From Gluconacetobacter tumulisoli (GTDB lineage Bacteria; Pseudomonadota; Alphaproteobacteria; Acetobacterales; Acetobacteraceae), in the NCBI RefSeq assembly GCF_014174155.1, contig NZ_JABEQM010000001.1:1-64000 (forward strand): a DNA stretch of 64,000 nt, written 5' to 3'. Within the stretch, counting starts at the first letter, position 1, and the number at the start of each line of letters is the position of its first letter. The notes under the pieces were generated by a model. That model made no database searches. It had not been told where the DNA came from and was given only the letters and a program-made list of their open reading frames with translations. A program made the position numbers and the translations under genes. Below are positions 51,715-60,084 of this stretch, one piece after another.

Positions 51715-52191
51715 TCAGTGGATGATCGCCGGGTGATACGGGCAGTCCAGGCTGAAGGGCGGGATCTGGACGTCGAACTGCTGGTGCGTGTGCGGTCGGA
51801 TCATGTGGTACAGCCCGCGCATGAAGCCGGTCGGCGTCTGCAATGCCGCGCCGGAGGTATATTCGAACGCCTGGCTGGGTTCCAGGATCGGCTGCTCGCC
51901 GACCACGCCGTCGCCATGGACATGTTCGATCCGGCCGGCACCGTCGGTGATGTCCCAGGTGCGGCGCAGAAGCTGGACCGTCTCGGTGCCGTGATTCTCG
52001 ATCCGGATGCGATAGGCCCAGGTGAAGCGGTGCTCGTCCGGCTGGGACTGGTCGTCCAGCCAGAAGGTCCGCACGATGACGCGGATCGCGCCGGTCGTCG
52101 CCTCGTAGCACGGCGCGTTTTCCATGGCCTCGGCCAGGGCGGCGTCCGGGTCGGGATCCATCCCGGGAGGAGGCAGTCTGTCGTTGGCCAT
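51715..52191 (-). CDS. apaG: ApaG domain protein
   Basis: 158 residues, longer than the usual 125 because of an N-terminal extension of about 30. The fibronectin-like fold shows AYRIRIENHGTETVQLLRRT, DGVVGEQPILEPSQAFEYTS and the closing GFMRGLYHM. Its role in Co2+ resistance and nucleotide signalling in enteric bacteria is poorly defined. It lies 22 bases after the metZ stop, so it probably belongs to the same transcript. Confidence 0.92.
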   Translation of the reverse strand: MANDRLPPPGMDPDPDAALAEAMENAPCYEATTGAIRVIVRTFWLDDQSQPDEHRFTWAYRIRIENHGTETVQLLRRTWDITDGAGRIEHVHGDGVVGEQPILEPSQAFEYTSGAALQTPTGFMRGLYHMIRPHTHQQFDVQIPPFSLDCPYHPAIIH

Positions 52192-52213
52192 GGCGCGTTC
52201 CTGCCTGCGGGCG

Positions 52214-53416
52214 TCAGCGAAGCCCGAGGGCGGCGACGCCGCGGGCCAGGTCGTTCTTCAGGTCCTCGGCGTCTTCCAGCCCGACCGAGAAGCGGATGAC
52301 GCCGTCGGTGATGCCAAGCTGCGCGCGGTCCTCGGGGCTGATCTTCATGTGGGTGGTGGTGGCGGGATGGGTGACCATCGACCGCGCGTCGCCCAGATTG
52401 TTGGAAATCGCGATCAGCCGCAACGCGTTCATGAAGGCGAAGGCCCCCTCCTTGCCGCCCGCGACCTCGAAGGCGACCAGGGTCGATCCGTCCGTCATCT
52501 GGCGCTGCGCCAGCTCATATTGCGGATGGTCCGGCCGGCCGGGATAGAATACCCGCGTGACCCCCTCGGCCCCGGCCAGGTAGTCGGCGACGGCGGCGGC
52601 GTTCTCGGTCATTGCGCGGACGCGCAGGGTCAGCGTCTCCAGCCCCTTGAGCATGACCCAGGCGTTGAAGGGCGACAGAGCATTGCCGGTGTTGCGCGTG
52701 AACGGCTGCAGGGTGTTGGCGATCCAGTCCTGGCTGCCCAGCACGGCGCCGCCCAGCACGCGGCCCTGGCCGTCGATATGCTTGGTACAGGAATAGACGA
52801 CGACGTCGGCCCCCAGTTCCAGCGGTTTCTGCAGAAGCGGGGTGGCGAAGACGTTGTCGACGACGACGACGGCCCCGGCCGCGTGCGCCAGGTCGGCGAT
52901 CGCGCGGATGTCCAGGATTTCCAGCATCGGGTTCGACGGGCTTTCCAGCAGCACGGCGGCCGTGGGCTGCGCCAGTGCGGCCGCCCAGGCCGCCATGTCG
53001 CCACCGTCGACGAACACCGTCTCGACCCCGTAGCGCGGCAGCAGGTTGGCGACGATCCAGTGGCAGGACCCGAACAGCGCCCGCGACGCCACCACCCGGT
53101 CGCCGGCCTTGACGTGCGACAGCAGGGCGGACGACACCGCGCCCATGCCGGTCGAGGTCGCGATGCAGGCCTCGGCGCCCTCCAGGTCCGCAAGGCGCCG
53201 TTCCAGCGCCGCGACGGTGGGGTTGCCGAAGCGGCTGTACTGGTAGTGGACGACATCGCCGGTGAAGGTCGCCTCGGCCTGCTCCGCATTGTCGTAGACG
53301 AAGCCGGAGGTCAGGAACATGGCCTCGCTGGTCTCGCCGAAGGGCGTGCGGTCCAGGCCGGCATGCAGAAGGCGCGTCGCGGGGCGGTAGGCGGTATCGG
53401 TCGAGTCGTTGCTCAT
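52214..53416 (-). CDS. metZ: O-succinylhomoserine (or O-acetylhomoserine) sulfhydrylase
   Basis: 400 residues, Cys/Met metabolism PLP-dependent enzyme. The PLP lysine is in YSCTKHIDGQGR; other motifs are YSRFGNPTVAALERRLA and ATSTGMGAVSSALL. It makes homocysteine directly from an activated homoserine and sulfide. The start at 53416 has GGAG 6-7 bases upstream; an earlier in-frame ATG gives an unrelated hydrophobic leader. A SAM-II riboswitch lies about 140 bases upstream in the leader, so it should be repressed when S-adenosylmethionine is abundant. Confidence 0.93.
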   Translation of the reverse strand: MSNDSTDTAYRPATRLLHAGLDRTPFGETSEAMFLTSGFVYDNAEQAEATFTGDVVHYQYSRFGNPTVAALERRLADLEGAEACIATSTGMGAVSSALLSHVKAGDRVVASRALFGSCHWIVANLLPRYGVETVFVDGGDMAAWAAALAQPTAAVLLESPSNPMLEILDIRAIADLAHAAGAVVVVDNVFATPLLQKPLELGADVVVYSCTKHIDGQGRVLGGAVLGSQDWIANTLQPFTRNTGNALSPFNAWVMLKGLETLTLRVRAMTENAAAVADYLAGAEGVTRVFYPGRPDHPQYELAQRQMTDGSTLVAFEVAGGKEGAFAFMNALRLIAISNNLGDARSMVTHPATTTHMKISPEDRAQLGITDGVIRFSVGLEDAEDLKNDLARGVAALGLR

Positions 53417-53554
53417 CAGGAACTCCCGGAACAGAATCGTCAGAAGTGCCGGGGCTGTGGCCGTCCGGTGTCCTGTCGACACGACCGGCCCCGCCCCGAC
53501 GCGGCTATCCGACCGTGGAAACCGTGACGCCCGCAGGATTGTGGCGGAGTCAGG

Positions 53555-53610
53555 CCTCTTTAGCGCGTCTGTTTAACCTCGTCGCAAGCCGGCCGATCAA
53601 ATCACGAGGG
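53555..53610 (-). promoter_or_regulatory. SAM-II riboswitch upstream of metZ
   Basis: On the minus strand: P1 arm CCTCGT, then GATTTG, CGGCCGGCTTGC, the closing arm ACGAGG, then GTTAAAC and GCTAAAG at the expected spacing. These are the conserved blocks of the alphaproteobacterial metA/metZ-type SAM-II aptamer, whose loop forms a pseudoknot on binding SAM. It is about 140 bases from the metZ ATG. Confidence 0.93.
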
Positions 53611-53723
53611 TCCGGGCAGACCGCAGGGCCACGCCGGACGACAGCGTTATTGCGGATCGAGGCGGGCGTCGTCAACCATCGCGTCCGGCAGGCCGATGCC
53701 TGTTCACGGCCCATCTGCGCGGA

Positions 53724-53752
53724 TTGCATCGCCCGCGCCGCTGGGCTATAGG
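53724..53752 (+). promoter_or_regulatory. Promoter for tRNA-Gly
   Basis: TTGCAT (53724-53729) and TATAGG (53747-53752) are exactly 17 bases apart, with the tRNA starting 12 bases after the -10 box. Confidence 0.65.
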
Positions 53753-53763
53753 GCGTCAGCGTC

Positions 53764-53837
53764 GCGGGTGTAGTTCAATGGTAGAACGGCAGCTTCCCAA
53801 GCTGCATACGAGGGTTCGATTCCCTTCACCCGCTCCA
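53764..53837 (+). tRNA. tRNA-Gly (anticodon CCC)
   Basis: The acceptor arms GCGGGTG (53764-53770) and CACCCGC (53827-53833) pair fully, and CCA is encoded (53835-53837). The anticodon stem GCAGC/GCTGC encloses the loop TTCCCAA, giving anticodon CCC. The T arm has GGTTCGATTCC. It reads GGG glycine codons. Confidence 0.95.
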
Positions 53838-53895
53838 CGCCCATCCCCGACAATCGATGCTTCATAGGCTGCTTGGAAACGCCTTTTGCGCACTG

Positions 53896-54456
53896 TCAGT
53901 GCGGCTTCGGGTGCTGCGCCTGGTAGCGTTCGATCGACTGGCGCAGGTCGCCCATCGGCGCGGCCGGCATCGTGTCGCGGTAGGCGTGACCGTTCCAGAT
54001 CCAGCGATCGGTGCCGTTGATGATCAGGTCATGCATGCCGCCGTGGGTCCGCGGCGATAGCGAGACCGGGCCGCTGACGGAATCCAGCACCTTGGTCCAG
54101 TCGTCATGGCCCTTCTGCAGATAGACCGACGTGGCGCATCCGGCGGAGCCGCACAGGTCGGCGGATTGCAGTTGCACGAACAATGCCGTCTCCCCTGCGC
54201 GGGTCGAGAGCGGCGCGGACCCCACCAGCACCACCGGCGCATCGCCACGCCGGCTCGCCGCCGCAAGGTCGCTGGCATTGAGCGTCCGTGCCGTCTGGTC
54301 CAGGGCCGTGCCCGGCTGCTGCGTCAGCACGACCGGGCCGTCCGGAATGGCGGGGCGTGAGGTCCGATGGGCGGGTGCCGCCCCGGCGGGCATGGCCAGG
54401 GCCGGCGCAGCGGTCAGGAGGAGGAAGGGAAACATATGACGGGGCAGGCGGTTCAT
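53896..54456 (-). CDS. Exported protein of unknown function
   Basis: 186 residues from the ATG at 54456. Signal sequence MFPFLLLTAAPALAMPAGAA. The mature part is mostly beta strands, with two close cysteines (ADLCGSAGCATS) that probably form a disulfide, and a motif near the C-terminus (DLIINGTDRWIWNGHAYRD) like small periplasmic beta-propeller-like or DUF repeats. I do not recognise a family. The open frame runs upstream for 2 kb, but that part is antisense to the adenosine deaminase gene. Confidence 0.75.
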   Translation of the reverse strand: MNRLPRHMFPFLLLTAAPALAMPAGAAPAHRTSRPAIPDGPVVLTQQPGTALDQTARTLNASDLAAASRRGDAPVVLVGSAPLSTRAGETALFVQLQSADLCGSAGCATSVYLQKGHDDWTKVLDSVSGPVSLSPRTHGGMHDLIINGTDRWIWNGHAYRDTMPAAPMGDLRQSIERYQAQHPKPH

Positions 54457-54572
54457 GCGATGAGGTTCCGTCGGTTCGTACCGGCCGCCGCGGCACGGCC
54501 GTCGCGATGATAGCCTCGGCCGGTGCAGGGGGCGAGACGCAACAGGCAACGCATCACGGAGGGAAACGACGC

Positions 54573-54800
54573 ATGACCGGCACCGACAGGACGCGGCCCG
54601 GGCCGTACCGGCATTACAAGGGCGGGCTCTATACCCTGCTGTGCGTCGGCCGCCATTCCGAGACCGAGGAATGGCTGGTGACCTATCGCAGCGAGGCGCA
54701 GGGCGATTACTGGGTCCGTCCGCTGGCGATGTGGGTCGAGGATGTGGACGGCGTGCCCCGCTTCCGCCCGATCGGGCCGGATGAAGCGTCCGGGACCTGA
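54573..54800 (+). CDS. DUF1653 family protein
   Basis: 75 residues. The pattern GPYRHYKGGLYTLLCVGRHS, then the EEWLVTYRSE and YWVRPLAMWVE blocks are diagnostic of DUF1653, a small beta-barrel-like cytoplasmic domain of unknown role. GGAGGGAAA lies about 8 bases before the ATG. It is 85 bases upstream of the adenosine deaminase gene on the same strand. Confidence 0.85.
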   Translation: MTGTDRTRPGPYRHYKGGLYTLLCVGRHSETEEWLVTYRSEAQGDYWVRPLAMWVEDVDGVPRFRPIGPDEASGT

Positions 54801-54885
54801 TCCCCGGCGGTCTGATCCGTGGCGGTCTGATCCGCGTCGCCGGGCGCCTGTTGCGTTTTGGAATCGATCGTCCCACCATCGCCGC

Positions 54886-56463
54886 ATGTCCCGACTCATC
54901 GTCGCCTGCGCTCTGGCCGGGGGGCTTGCCGCCTCGCTCTGCACCCTCATGCCCGCCGTGGCGTCCGCGCCTGATCCGGCGGTCGCGGCCTTCGACCGTA
55001 TCCGCAATGATCCCGATCGGCTGGCGGTCGTGCTGCGCGCCATGCCCAAGGGGGCGGACCTGCACAACCATCTGGCCGGGGCGATCTATGCCGAAAGCCT
55101 GCTGGACTGGGCGGCCCGGGACGGCATGTGCGTCGCGCCGGACCAGGGACGTATCGTGCCCGGCCCCTGCACGCCCGCGCCCGGGCAGGTGGCGGCCGGC
55201 GACCTTGCCGGCCGCCCGGACGCGCGGGCGCGGATGATCGACGCGCTGTCGATGCGCGATTTCGTGCCCACGCCGGACGACCGGTCGGGGCACGACCATT
55301 TCTTCGCCACCTTCGCCCGTTTCATGCCGGTCGAGGCATCCCACGGCGGCGACATGCTGGCCGAGGCCGTGACCCATGCCGCGGGCGACCATGTCCTGTA
55401 TCTGGAACTGATGATCTCGCCGCAACTGCTGCCGGTGGCCCGGCTGGGCTTGAAGTACCCGCTGCGCGACGAGGGGTTCGCGGCGGCCGACCGCGCGATG
55501 GCACCGGCCGTGCCCGCGCTGGTGACGGCGGCACGGCAGGAGGTGGACGCGATGGAGGCGCGCATGCGCGGCGTCCTGCGCTGCGGCACCGCCCAGGCGC
55601 GGCCGGGATGCGGCGTCACCGTGCGCTATCTGTACCAGACGGTCCGCACGATGCCGCCGGCGATGGTGTTTCCGCAGCTCGATTTCGGCTACGCGATGGT
55701 CAAGGCCGATCCGCGTTTCGTGGGCGTGAACATCGTGGCGCCCGAGGACGATGCCGTCGCCATGCGCGACTACAGCCTGCACATGCGCATGTTCGGCTGG
55801 CTGGCCCGCCGCGATCCGCAGGTGAAGCTGTCGCTGCACGCGGGGGAACTGGCGCCGGGGCTGGTTCCGCCCGAAGGGCTGCGCGTCCATATCCGCGAGG
55901 CGGTCGAGGTCGCGGGGGCCCGGCGGATCGGCCATGGCGTCGATATCGTGCATGAGGACGGGTCCGACGGGCTGATGGCCGAAATGGCGCGCCGCCACGT
56001 GATGGTGGAAATCAACCTGACCAGCAACGACGTCATCCTCGGGGTTGCCGGCGCCGCCCATCCCTTCACCGCCTATCGCGCCGCCGGCGTTCCGATGGCC
56101 CTGTCGACGGATGACGAGGGCGTGTCGCGCATCGACCTGACGCGGGAATATGAACGCGCGGCGACGACCTATGCGCTGGCGTACGACGCGCTGCGGGACC
56201 TGTCGCGCGCCGGGCTGGAATATGCGTTCGTCCCGGGCGACAGCCTGTGGCGCGCCACAGCGCCCTATCGCATGGTCGCGGCCTGCGTCGCCTTGCCGGC
56301 CGGACCGGCGCCCGCGCGCGGCGCCTGCCACGACCTGCTGGCCCGCAGCGAGAAGGCGCGCCTGCAATGGGAGCTGGAACGCCGGCTTCATGATTTCGAG
56401 ATCGGACTGATCGGCGAGGGCGGCCGGGGGGCCGCGACCGGTCGGCAAGAGGGGAACGGATGA
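54886..56463 (+). CDS. Exported adenosine deaminase
   Basis: 525 residues. A signal sequence (IVACALAGGLAASLCTLMPA) is followed by the adenosine/AMP deaminase barrel: zinc ligands in DLHNHLAG, the catalytic glutamate in LHAGELAPG, GHGVDIVHEDG, and STDDEGVSR with the catalytic aspartate. Two cysteine pairs (MCVAPD...GPC, RCGTAQARPGC) fit an oxidising periplasm. It turns adenosine into inosine outside the cytoplasm. Its stop overlaps the start of the NUP-type gene, implying joint function in external purine salvage. Confidence 0.87.
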   Translation: MSRLIVACALAGGLAASLCTLMPAVASAPDPAVAAFDRIRNDPDRLAVVLRAMPKGADLHNHLAGAIYAESLLDWAARDGMCVAPDQGRIVPGPCTPAPGQVAAGDLAGRPDARARMIDALSMRDFVPTPDDRSGHDHFFATFARFMPVEASHGGDMLAEAVTHAAGDHVLYLELMISPQLLPVARLGLKYPLRDEGFAAADRAMAPAVPALVTAARQEVDAMEARMRGVLRCGTAQARPGCGVTVRYLYQTVRTMPPAMVFPQLDFGYAMVKADPRFVGVNIVAPEDDAVAMRDYSLHMRMFGWLARRDPQVKLSLHAGELAPGLVPPEGLRVHIREAVEVAGARRIGHGVDIVHEDGSDGLMAEMARRHVMVEINLTSNDVILGVAGAAHPFTAYRAAGVPMALSTDDEGVSRIDLTREYERAATTYALAYDALRDLSRAGLEYAFVPGDSLWRATAPYRMVAACVALPAGPAPARGACHDLLARSEKARLQWELERRLHDFEIGLIGEGGRGAATGRQEGNG

Positions 56464-57593
56464 AACTGACAGTGCGCCTGACAGGCATGATGGGGGCCTG
56501 CGCGATGGGGGCCGGTATCGCCGCCGGCCTGATGGCCCCGGCCCCGGTCCGCGCGGCCGCCACCGCCGTCGCCGCCGCGCGGATCCCGGTTCGGGTGGTC
56601 GTCGTGACCACGTTCGAGATCGGCAGGGACACCGGCGACGTGCCCGGCGAATTCCAGACCTGGGTCGAGAAGCTGCCGCTGAAGCAGGAACTGCCGGCCC
56701 CCGGGACCTGGCATGGCGTGATGCGCTACAACCCCGACCTGCAGGTCCTGGGCATCGCCAGCGGCGAGGGGCCGGAACACATGGCCTCGGCCATCACCGC
56801 CCTGGTCCTCGATCCGCGCTTCGACCTCCGGCACGCCTATTTCGTGCTGGCGGGCATTGCCGGGATCGATCCGAAATTCGGGTCGGTGGGCTCGGCGGTC
56901 TGGGCGCCGCGCGTGGTCAACGGGGGGCTGGCCCATGCGATCGACGCGCGTGAGATCCCGGCGGACTGGCCCGACGGCTATACCCCGGTGCAGGGCAGCC
57001 GCCCCGACGAACGGCCGGTGCCCCCGCTGCATTCCCTGTCGGGCGACATGGCCTATACGCTCAATCCCGGCCTGGTCCGGTGGGCCTATGCCCTGACGCG
57101 GTCCCTGCCGCTGGAGGACACGACGGCGCTGAAGGCGATCCGGGCGCGCTATACCGGCTACGGCCCGGCGCAGCAGCCGCCGTCGGTTCTGCTGGGCGAC
57201 ACGCTGTCCGGCGAGACCTTCTGGGTCGGCGGCCGGATGAACGCGTGGGCCGAACGCTGGGTCGCCTACTGGACGAAGGGCGAGGGCACCTTCGCCACCA
57301 CGGCTGAGGAGGACGTCGGCTTCATGCAGGCCCTGTCGTTGCAGGCGCAGGCCGGGCGCGTGGACCTGGACCGCGTGCTGCTGCTGCGGACCGCCAGCAA
57401 TTTCGACATGCCCCCGCCCGGCGAGACGGCGGCCGAACTGTTGAAATCCGAAGCGAGCGAGGGCGGGTATTCCGGCTACCTGCCGTCGGTCGCCGCGGCC
57501 TATCAGGTCGGCAGCGTGGTGGTACGCGAACTGTCCCGCAACTGGGACCGCTATGCCGCGCATGTGCCCGAAGCGGGGCCCGCTGTGCCGTAG
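56460..57593 (+). CDS. Periplasmic purine nucleoside permease/phosphorylase-like protein (NUP family)
   Basis: 377 residues. Signal sequence (MMGACAMGAGIAAGLMAPAP) followed by the NUP domain: VVTTFEIGRDTGDVPGEFQ, LGIASGEGPEHMASA, FVLAGIAGIDPKFGS and LRTASNFDMPPPGE. NUP was named a purine nucleoside permease in yeast but has a nucleoside phosphorylase-like fold, so nucleoside binding or cleavage in the periplasm is the safer reading. Coupled by ATGA to the exported adenosine deaminase. Confidence 0.88.
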   Translation: MKLTVRLTGMMGACAMGAGIAAGLMAPAPVRAAATAVAAARIPVRVVVVTTFEIGRDTGDVPGEFQTWVEKLPLKQELPAPGTWHGVMRYNPDLQVLGIASGEGPEHMASAITALVLDPRFDLRHAYFVLAGIAGIDPKFGSVGSAVWAPRVVNGGLAHAIDAREIPADWPDGYTPVQGSRPDERPVPPLHSLSGDMAYTLNPGLVRWAYALTRSLPLEDTTALKAIRARYTGYGPAQQPPSVLLGDTLSGETFWVGGRMNAWAERWVAYWTKGEGTFATTAEEDVGFMQALSLQAQAGRVDLDRVLLLRTASNFDMPPPGETAAELLKSEASEGGYSGYLPSVAAAYQVGSVVVRELSRNWDRYAAHVPEAGPAVP

Positions 57594-57617
57594 GGAGGGC
57601 GGGCCCTACCCGGACCC

Positions 57618-57639
57618 GGCAAGGGCCGCGGCCCTTGCC
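57618..57639. terminator. Perfect 22-bp palindrome between convergent genes
   Basis: GGCAAGGGCCG (57618-57628) followed by its exact complement to 57639. It lies between the stops of the NUP gene and the leftward lipoprotein gene, so it can serve as a transcript end for both. No long T run. Confidence 0.5.
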
Positions 57640-57670
57640 TTCGCATCAATCGGCCTGATGCCCCGAAGGC

Positions 57671-58300
57671 TTACCCCTTGGGCCAGCCGGCCACGATCCG
57701 GTCGGCCAGCTGGTCCAGCAGCGCCTGCGTCAGGGTCGCCACCGCGCCGTCGGTGGCGGCCGAACCCGACTGCGTCAGGCTGGCGCGGTTGTGCAGGATC
57801 GGCAGACGCGGGTCATGCGGGATGATCGACCAGTCGGCGTCCAGTGCCGCCGTGCCGTCGCGCGTCACGTCCAGCCGGCTGACATTCACCGTCAGGCGCC
57901 ATGTCGCGGGCAGGGGCTGCGGCTGGTCGGTCACGAACAGGTCGGTCCGCGCCTGCGCCAGGCGGGCGGTGATCAGGTCGGTCGCGCCCACCGACAGGCG
58001 GCTGGCCCACCGGCCGCTGGCGCTGCGGTCGATCTGGTTGCCGCTGCGGACCACGATGTCCTGCCCGTCCAGGTAATCCGGAACGACGATCCGCCCGACC
58101 TCGACCACCGGCGCGGTGGGGGCCAGGGCGGCCGAGGTGACGGGCACCGCGCCGGTGGCGATCGCCGGCGCGCCCAGCGTGTAGAAGCGTACCGGCGGCG
58201 AGGCGCAGCCCGCCAGCAGCACGAGCGGCAGCATCGCGGACAATGCCGTGCGGGCCATGCGAGCCCGGCGCGACGGGCGGGAAGGCGGTCGGGTCATCAT
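57671..58300 (-). CDS. ABC-type transport auxiliary lipoprotein (PqiC/YmbA-like)
   Basis: 209 residues. Signal sequence with lipobox LLAGCAS (Cys near 32), then the PF03886-type domain: VRFYTLGAP at the start and VVEVGRIVVPDYLDGQDIVV. Such lipoproteins sit in the outer or inner membrane and complete Mla/Pqi/MCE lipid transport machines. The start overlaps the mlaD stop by ATGA. It is the last gene of the leftward operon. Confidence 0.88.
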   Translation of the reverse strand: MMTRPPSRPSRRARMARTALSAMLPLVLLAGCASPPVRFYTLGAPAIATGAVPVTSAALAPTAPVVEVGRIVVPDYLDGQDIVVRSGNQIDRSASGRWASRLSVGATDLITARLAQARTDLFVTDQPQPLPATWRLTVNVSRLDVTRDGTAALDADWSIIPHDPRLPILHNRASLTQSGSAATDGAVATLTQALLDQLADRIVAGWPKG

Positions 58301-59265
58301 GGGCGACGTCCCATCAGCAGAAGTTGCGGATTGCGTTCCACGTCGCTGGCGAAGCCGCGCAGCGCGGCGGCGGCGGCCGACAGGTCGCGCAGGGTGGATT
58401 CGAGATTGGCGCGATCGGCCGAACGGGGCGAGGTCATGTCCCGGATGCCGGCCAGCGCCTCGCGCGCCTGGATCACCGTCTGGTCCGAATTGGCCAGCAG
58501 GACGTGCAGGTCGGCCCCCCGGGCGTCCAGCTGGCGCGTGCCGGTGGTGGCCAGGCTGTCGATGCTGGCCAGGGTCGTATCCAGGCGTTGTTGCAGGTCC
58601 GCGATGGCGCGGGCGGCGGTGTCCACGGCGACGCGCGAATGATCCGACGTCTCCTTCACGCTGTCGACCAGGGGGGGCAGGTCGTGGTCCAGCCGCTCGG
58701 CCAGCTGGCGGATGCTCTGCATCGCGACGTTGGCATTGTCCGACAGCTCCTTCAGCGGCAGCTGGGTCAGGGTTTCCTGGACCTTCTGGATGGTGGATTG
58801 CCGGGTCGGGATTTCGGTGATGGTCGCGATGTCGGGGTGCAGCATCGCGGGCGAGGACGGATCGAAATCCAGGTCGATTTCCGATTGTCCGGTCACGAAG
58901 CTCTGGACGTTCAGCGACGCCCGCAGCCCGTGGTTGATCAGGTCCTGCAGGCGCAGGGGGCGGTGGTCATGGCCCTCGCCGCTCAAAGTCACCTTGCCGG
59001 GTTGCAGCTCGATCGTGACGGGGATGAAGGCCGCGTGGACCTTGGGGTCGAAGGTGATCGAAATCCCGTCCACCGCGCCGACGCGCACGCCCCGGAACGT
59101 GACCGGCGCGCCCACCGTCAGGCCGGAGGTCGATCCCTGGAAGATCACCATCGCCTGCCGGGTGCCGGCGAAGAAATGGAAATTGCCGAAGAGCAGCAGG
59201 GCCGCCATCCCCAGCGCCACACCGCCGACGACGAACGCGCCGACGGCTGTCTGTCTGTTTGCCAT
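58297..59265 (-). CDS. mlaD: MCE-domain lipid transport protein (MlaD-like)
   Basis: 322 residues. One N-terminal membrane span (GAFVVGGVALGMAALLLFG), then the MCE domain (FQGSTSGLTVGAPVTFRGVRVGAVDGI...), then long alpha helices with a coiled-coil tendency. MCE proteins form hexameric rings or tubes that carry phospholipids between the membranes. It lies 3 bases after the ATPase stop. Confidence 0.93.
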   Translation of the reverse strand: MANRQTAVGAFVVGGVALGMAALLLFGNFHFFAGTRQAMVIFQGSTSGLTVGAPVTFRGVRVGAVDGISITFDPKVHAAFIPVTIELQPGKVTLSGEGHDHRPLRLQDLINHGLRASLNVQSFVTGQSEIDLDFDPSSPAMLHPDIATITEIPTRQSTIQKVQETLTQLPLKELSDNANVAMQSIRQLAERLDHDLPPLVDSVKETSDHSRVAVDTAARAIADLQQRLDTTLASIDSLATTGTRQLDARGADLHVLLANSDQTVIQAREALAGIRDMTSPRSADRANLESTLRDLSAAAAALRGFASDVERNPQLLLMGRRP

Positions 59266-59268
59266 GGG

Positions 59269-60081
59269 TCAGTCGGTCCTCCCGGACAGGGTTTCGGGGC
59301 GTTCGCGATGCATGAAGGCGCGGACCTGCGGATCGTCGCAATGGTCGCGCAGCCAGGACGGCGCGCCATGGGCGATCGGTGTCTTCGTCTGCGCGTCGAG
59401 GAAGATGCCGTCATCGGCGATGGCGAACAGGCTGGGCAGTTCGTGGCTGACGATGACGATCGTCGCCCCCAGCCCGTCGCGCAAATTGACGATCAGGTCG
59501 TCCAGCCGGGCCGAGGTGATCGGATCCAGCCCGGCCGATGGTTCGTCGAAGAACAGGATGTCGGGGTCCAGCGCCATGGCCCGCGCCAGCCCCGCGCGCT
59601 TCTTCATCCCGCCGCTGAGTTCCGAAGGGTACTGGTCGATCGCATGCAGCATGTCGACCAGCCCCAGCTTCAGTTCCACCAGGCGGCGGATGGTGCCGGC
59701 GTCCAGCCTGGTGAACATCTGCATCGGCAGGGCGACGTTCTCGCCCACCGTCAGCGAACTCCACAATGCCGCGCTCTGGAACAGCACGCCGAAGCGGCGG
59801 CTGACCGTCACGCGGTGGGCGTCGTCGCCCTGCCAGTAATCGTCGCCGCCGACCAGATAGCGCCCCTGGCGCGGGCGCAGCAGGCCGATCATGCTTTTCA
59901 GGATCGTGCTCTTGCCGCATCCCGACCCGCCCATGACGGCGAAGATGCTGCCGCGCCGGACGTCGAAGGACACGTTCTGCTGGATTATCTTCGATCCGAA
60001 TGCCAGCGTGATGCCTTGCAGCGACATCAGGGTCTCGCGCCCGTCGTCTCCAGGCGGCATGTCGGGGGCCATGTCGCTCAT
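59269..60081 (-). CDS. mlaF: ABC transporter ATPase (MlaF-like)
   Basis: 270 residues. Walker A GGSGCGKSTIL, signature LSGGMKKRAGLARA (the MlaF-type SGGMKKR), Walker B ILFFDEPSAGLDP and the switch histidine in IVSHEL. It powers the phospholipid transporter. Starts 3 bases after the permease gene stop, with MlaE upstream and MlaD downstream in the usual order. Confidence 0.94.
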   Translation of the reverse strand: MSDMAPDMPPGDDGRETLMSLQGITLAFGSKIIQQNVSFDVRRGSIFAVMGGSGCGKSTILKSMIGLLRPRQGRYLVGGDDYWQGDDAHRVTVSRRFGVLFQSAALWSSLTVGENVALPMQMFTRLDAGTIRRLVELKLGLVDMLHAIDQYPSELSGGMKKRAGLARAMALDPDILFFDEPSAGLDPITSARLDDLIVNLRDGLGATIVIVSHELPSLFAIADDGIFLDAQTKTPIAHGAPSWLRDHCDDPQVRAFMHRERPETLSGRTD

Positions 60082-60084
60082 GCC

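Noticed and set aside
54457-56448. Upstream extension of the exported protein gene at 53896-54456
   Set aside because: The extra 660 codons are antisense to DUF1653 and adenosine deaminase; a signal sequence begins exactly at the ATG at 54456.
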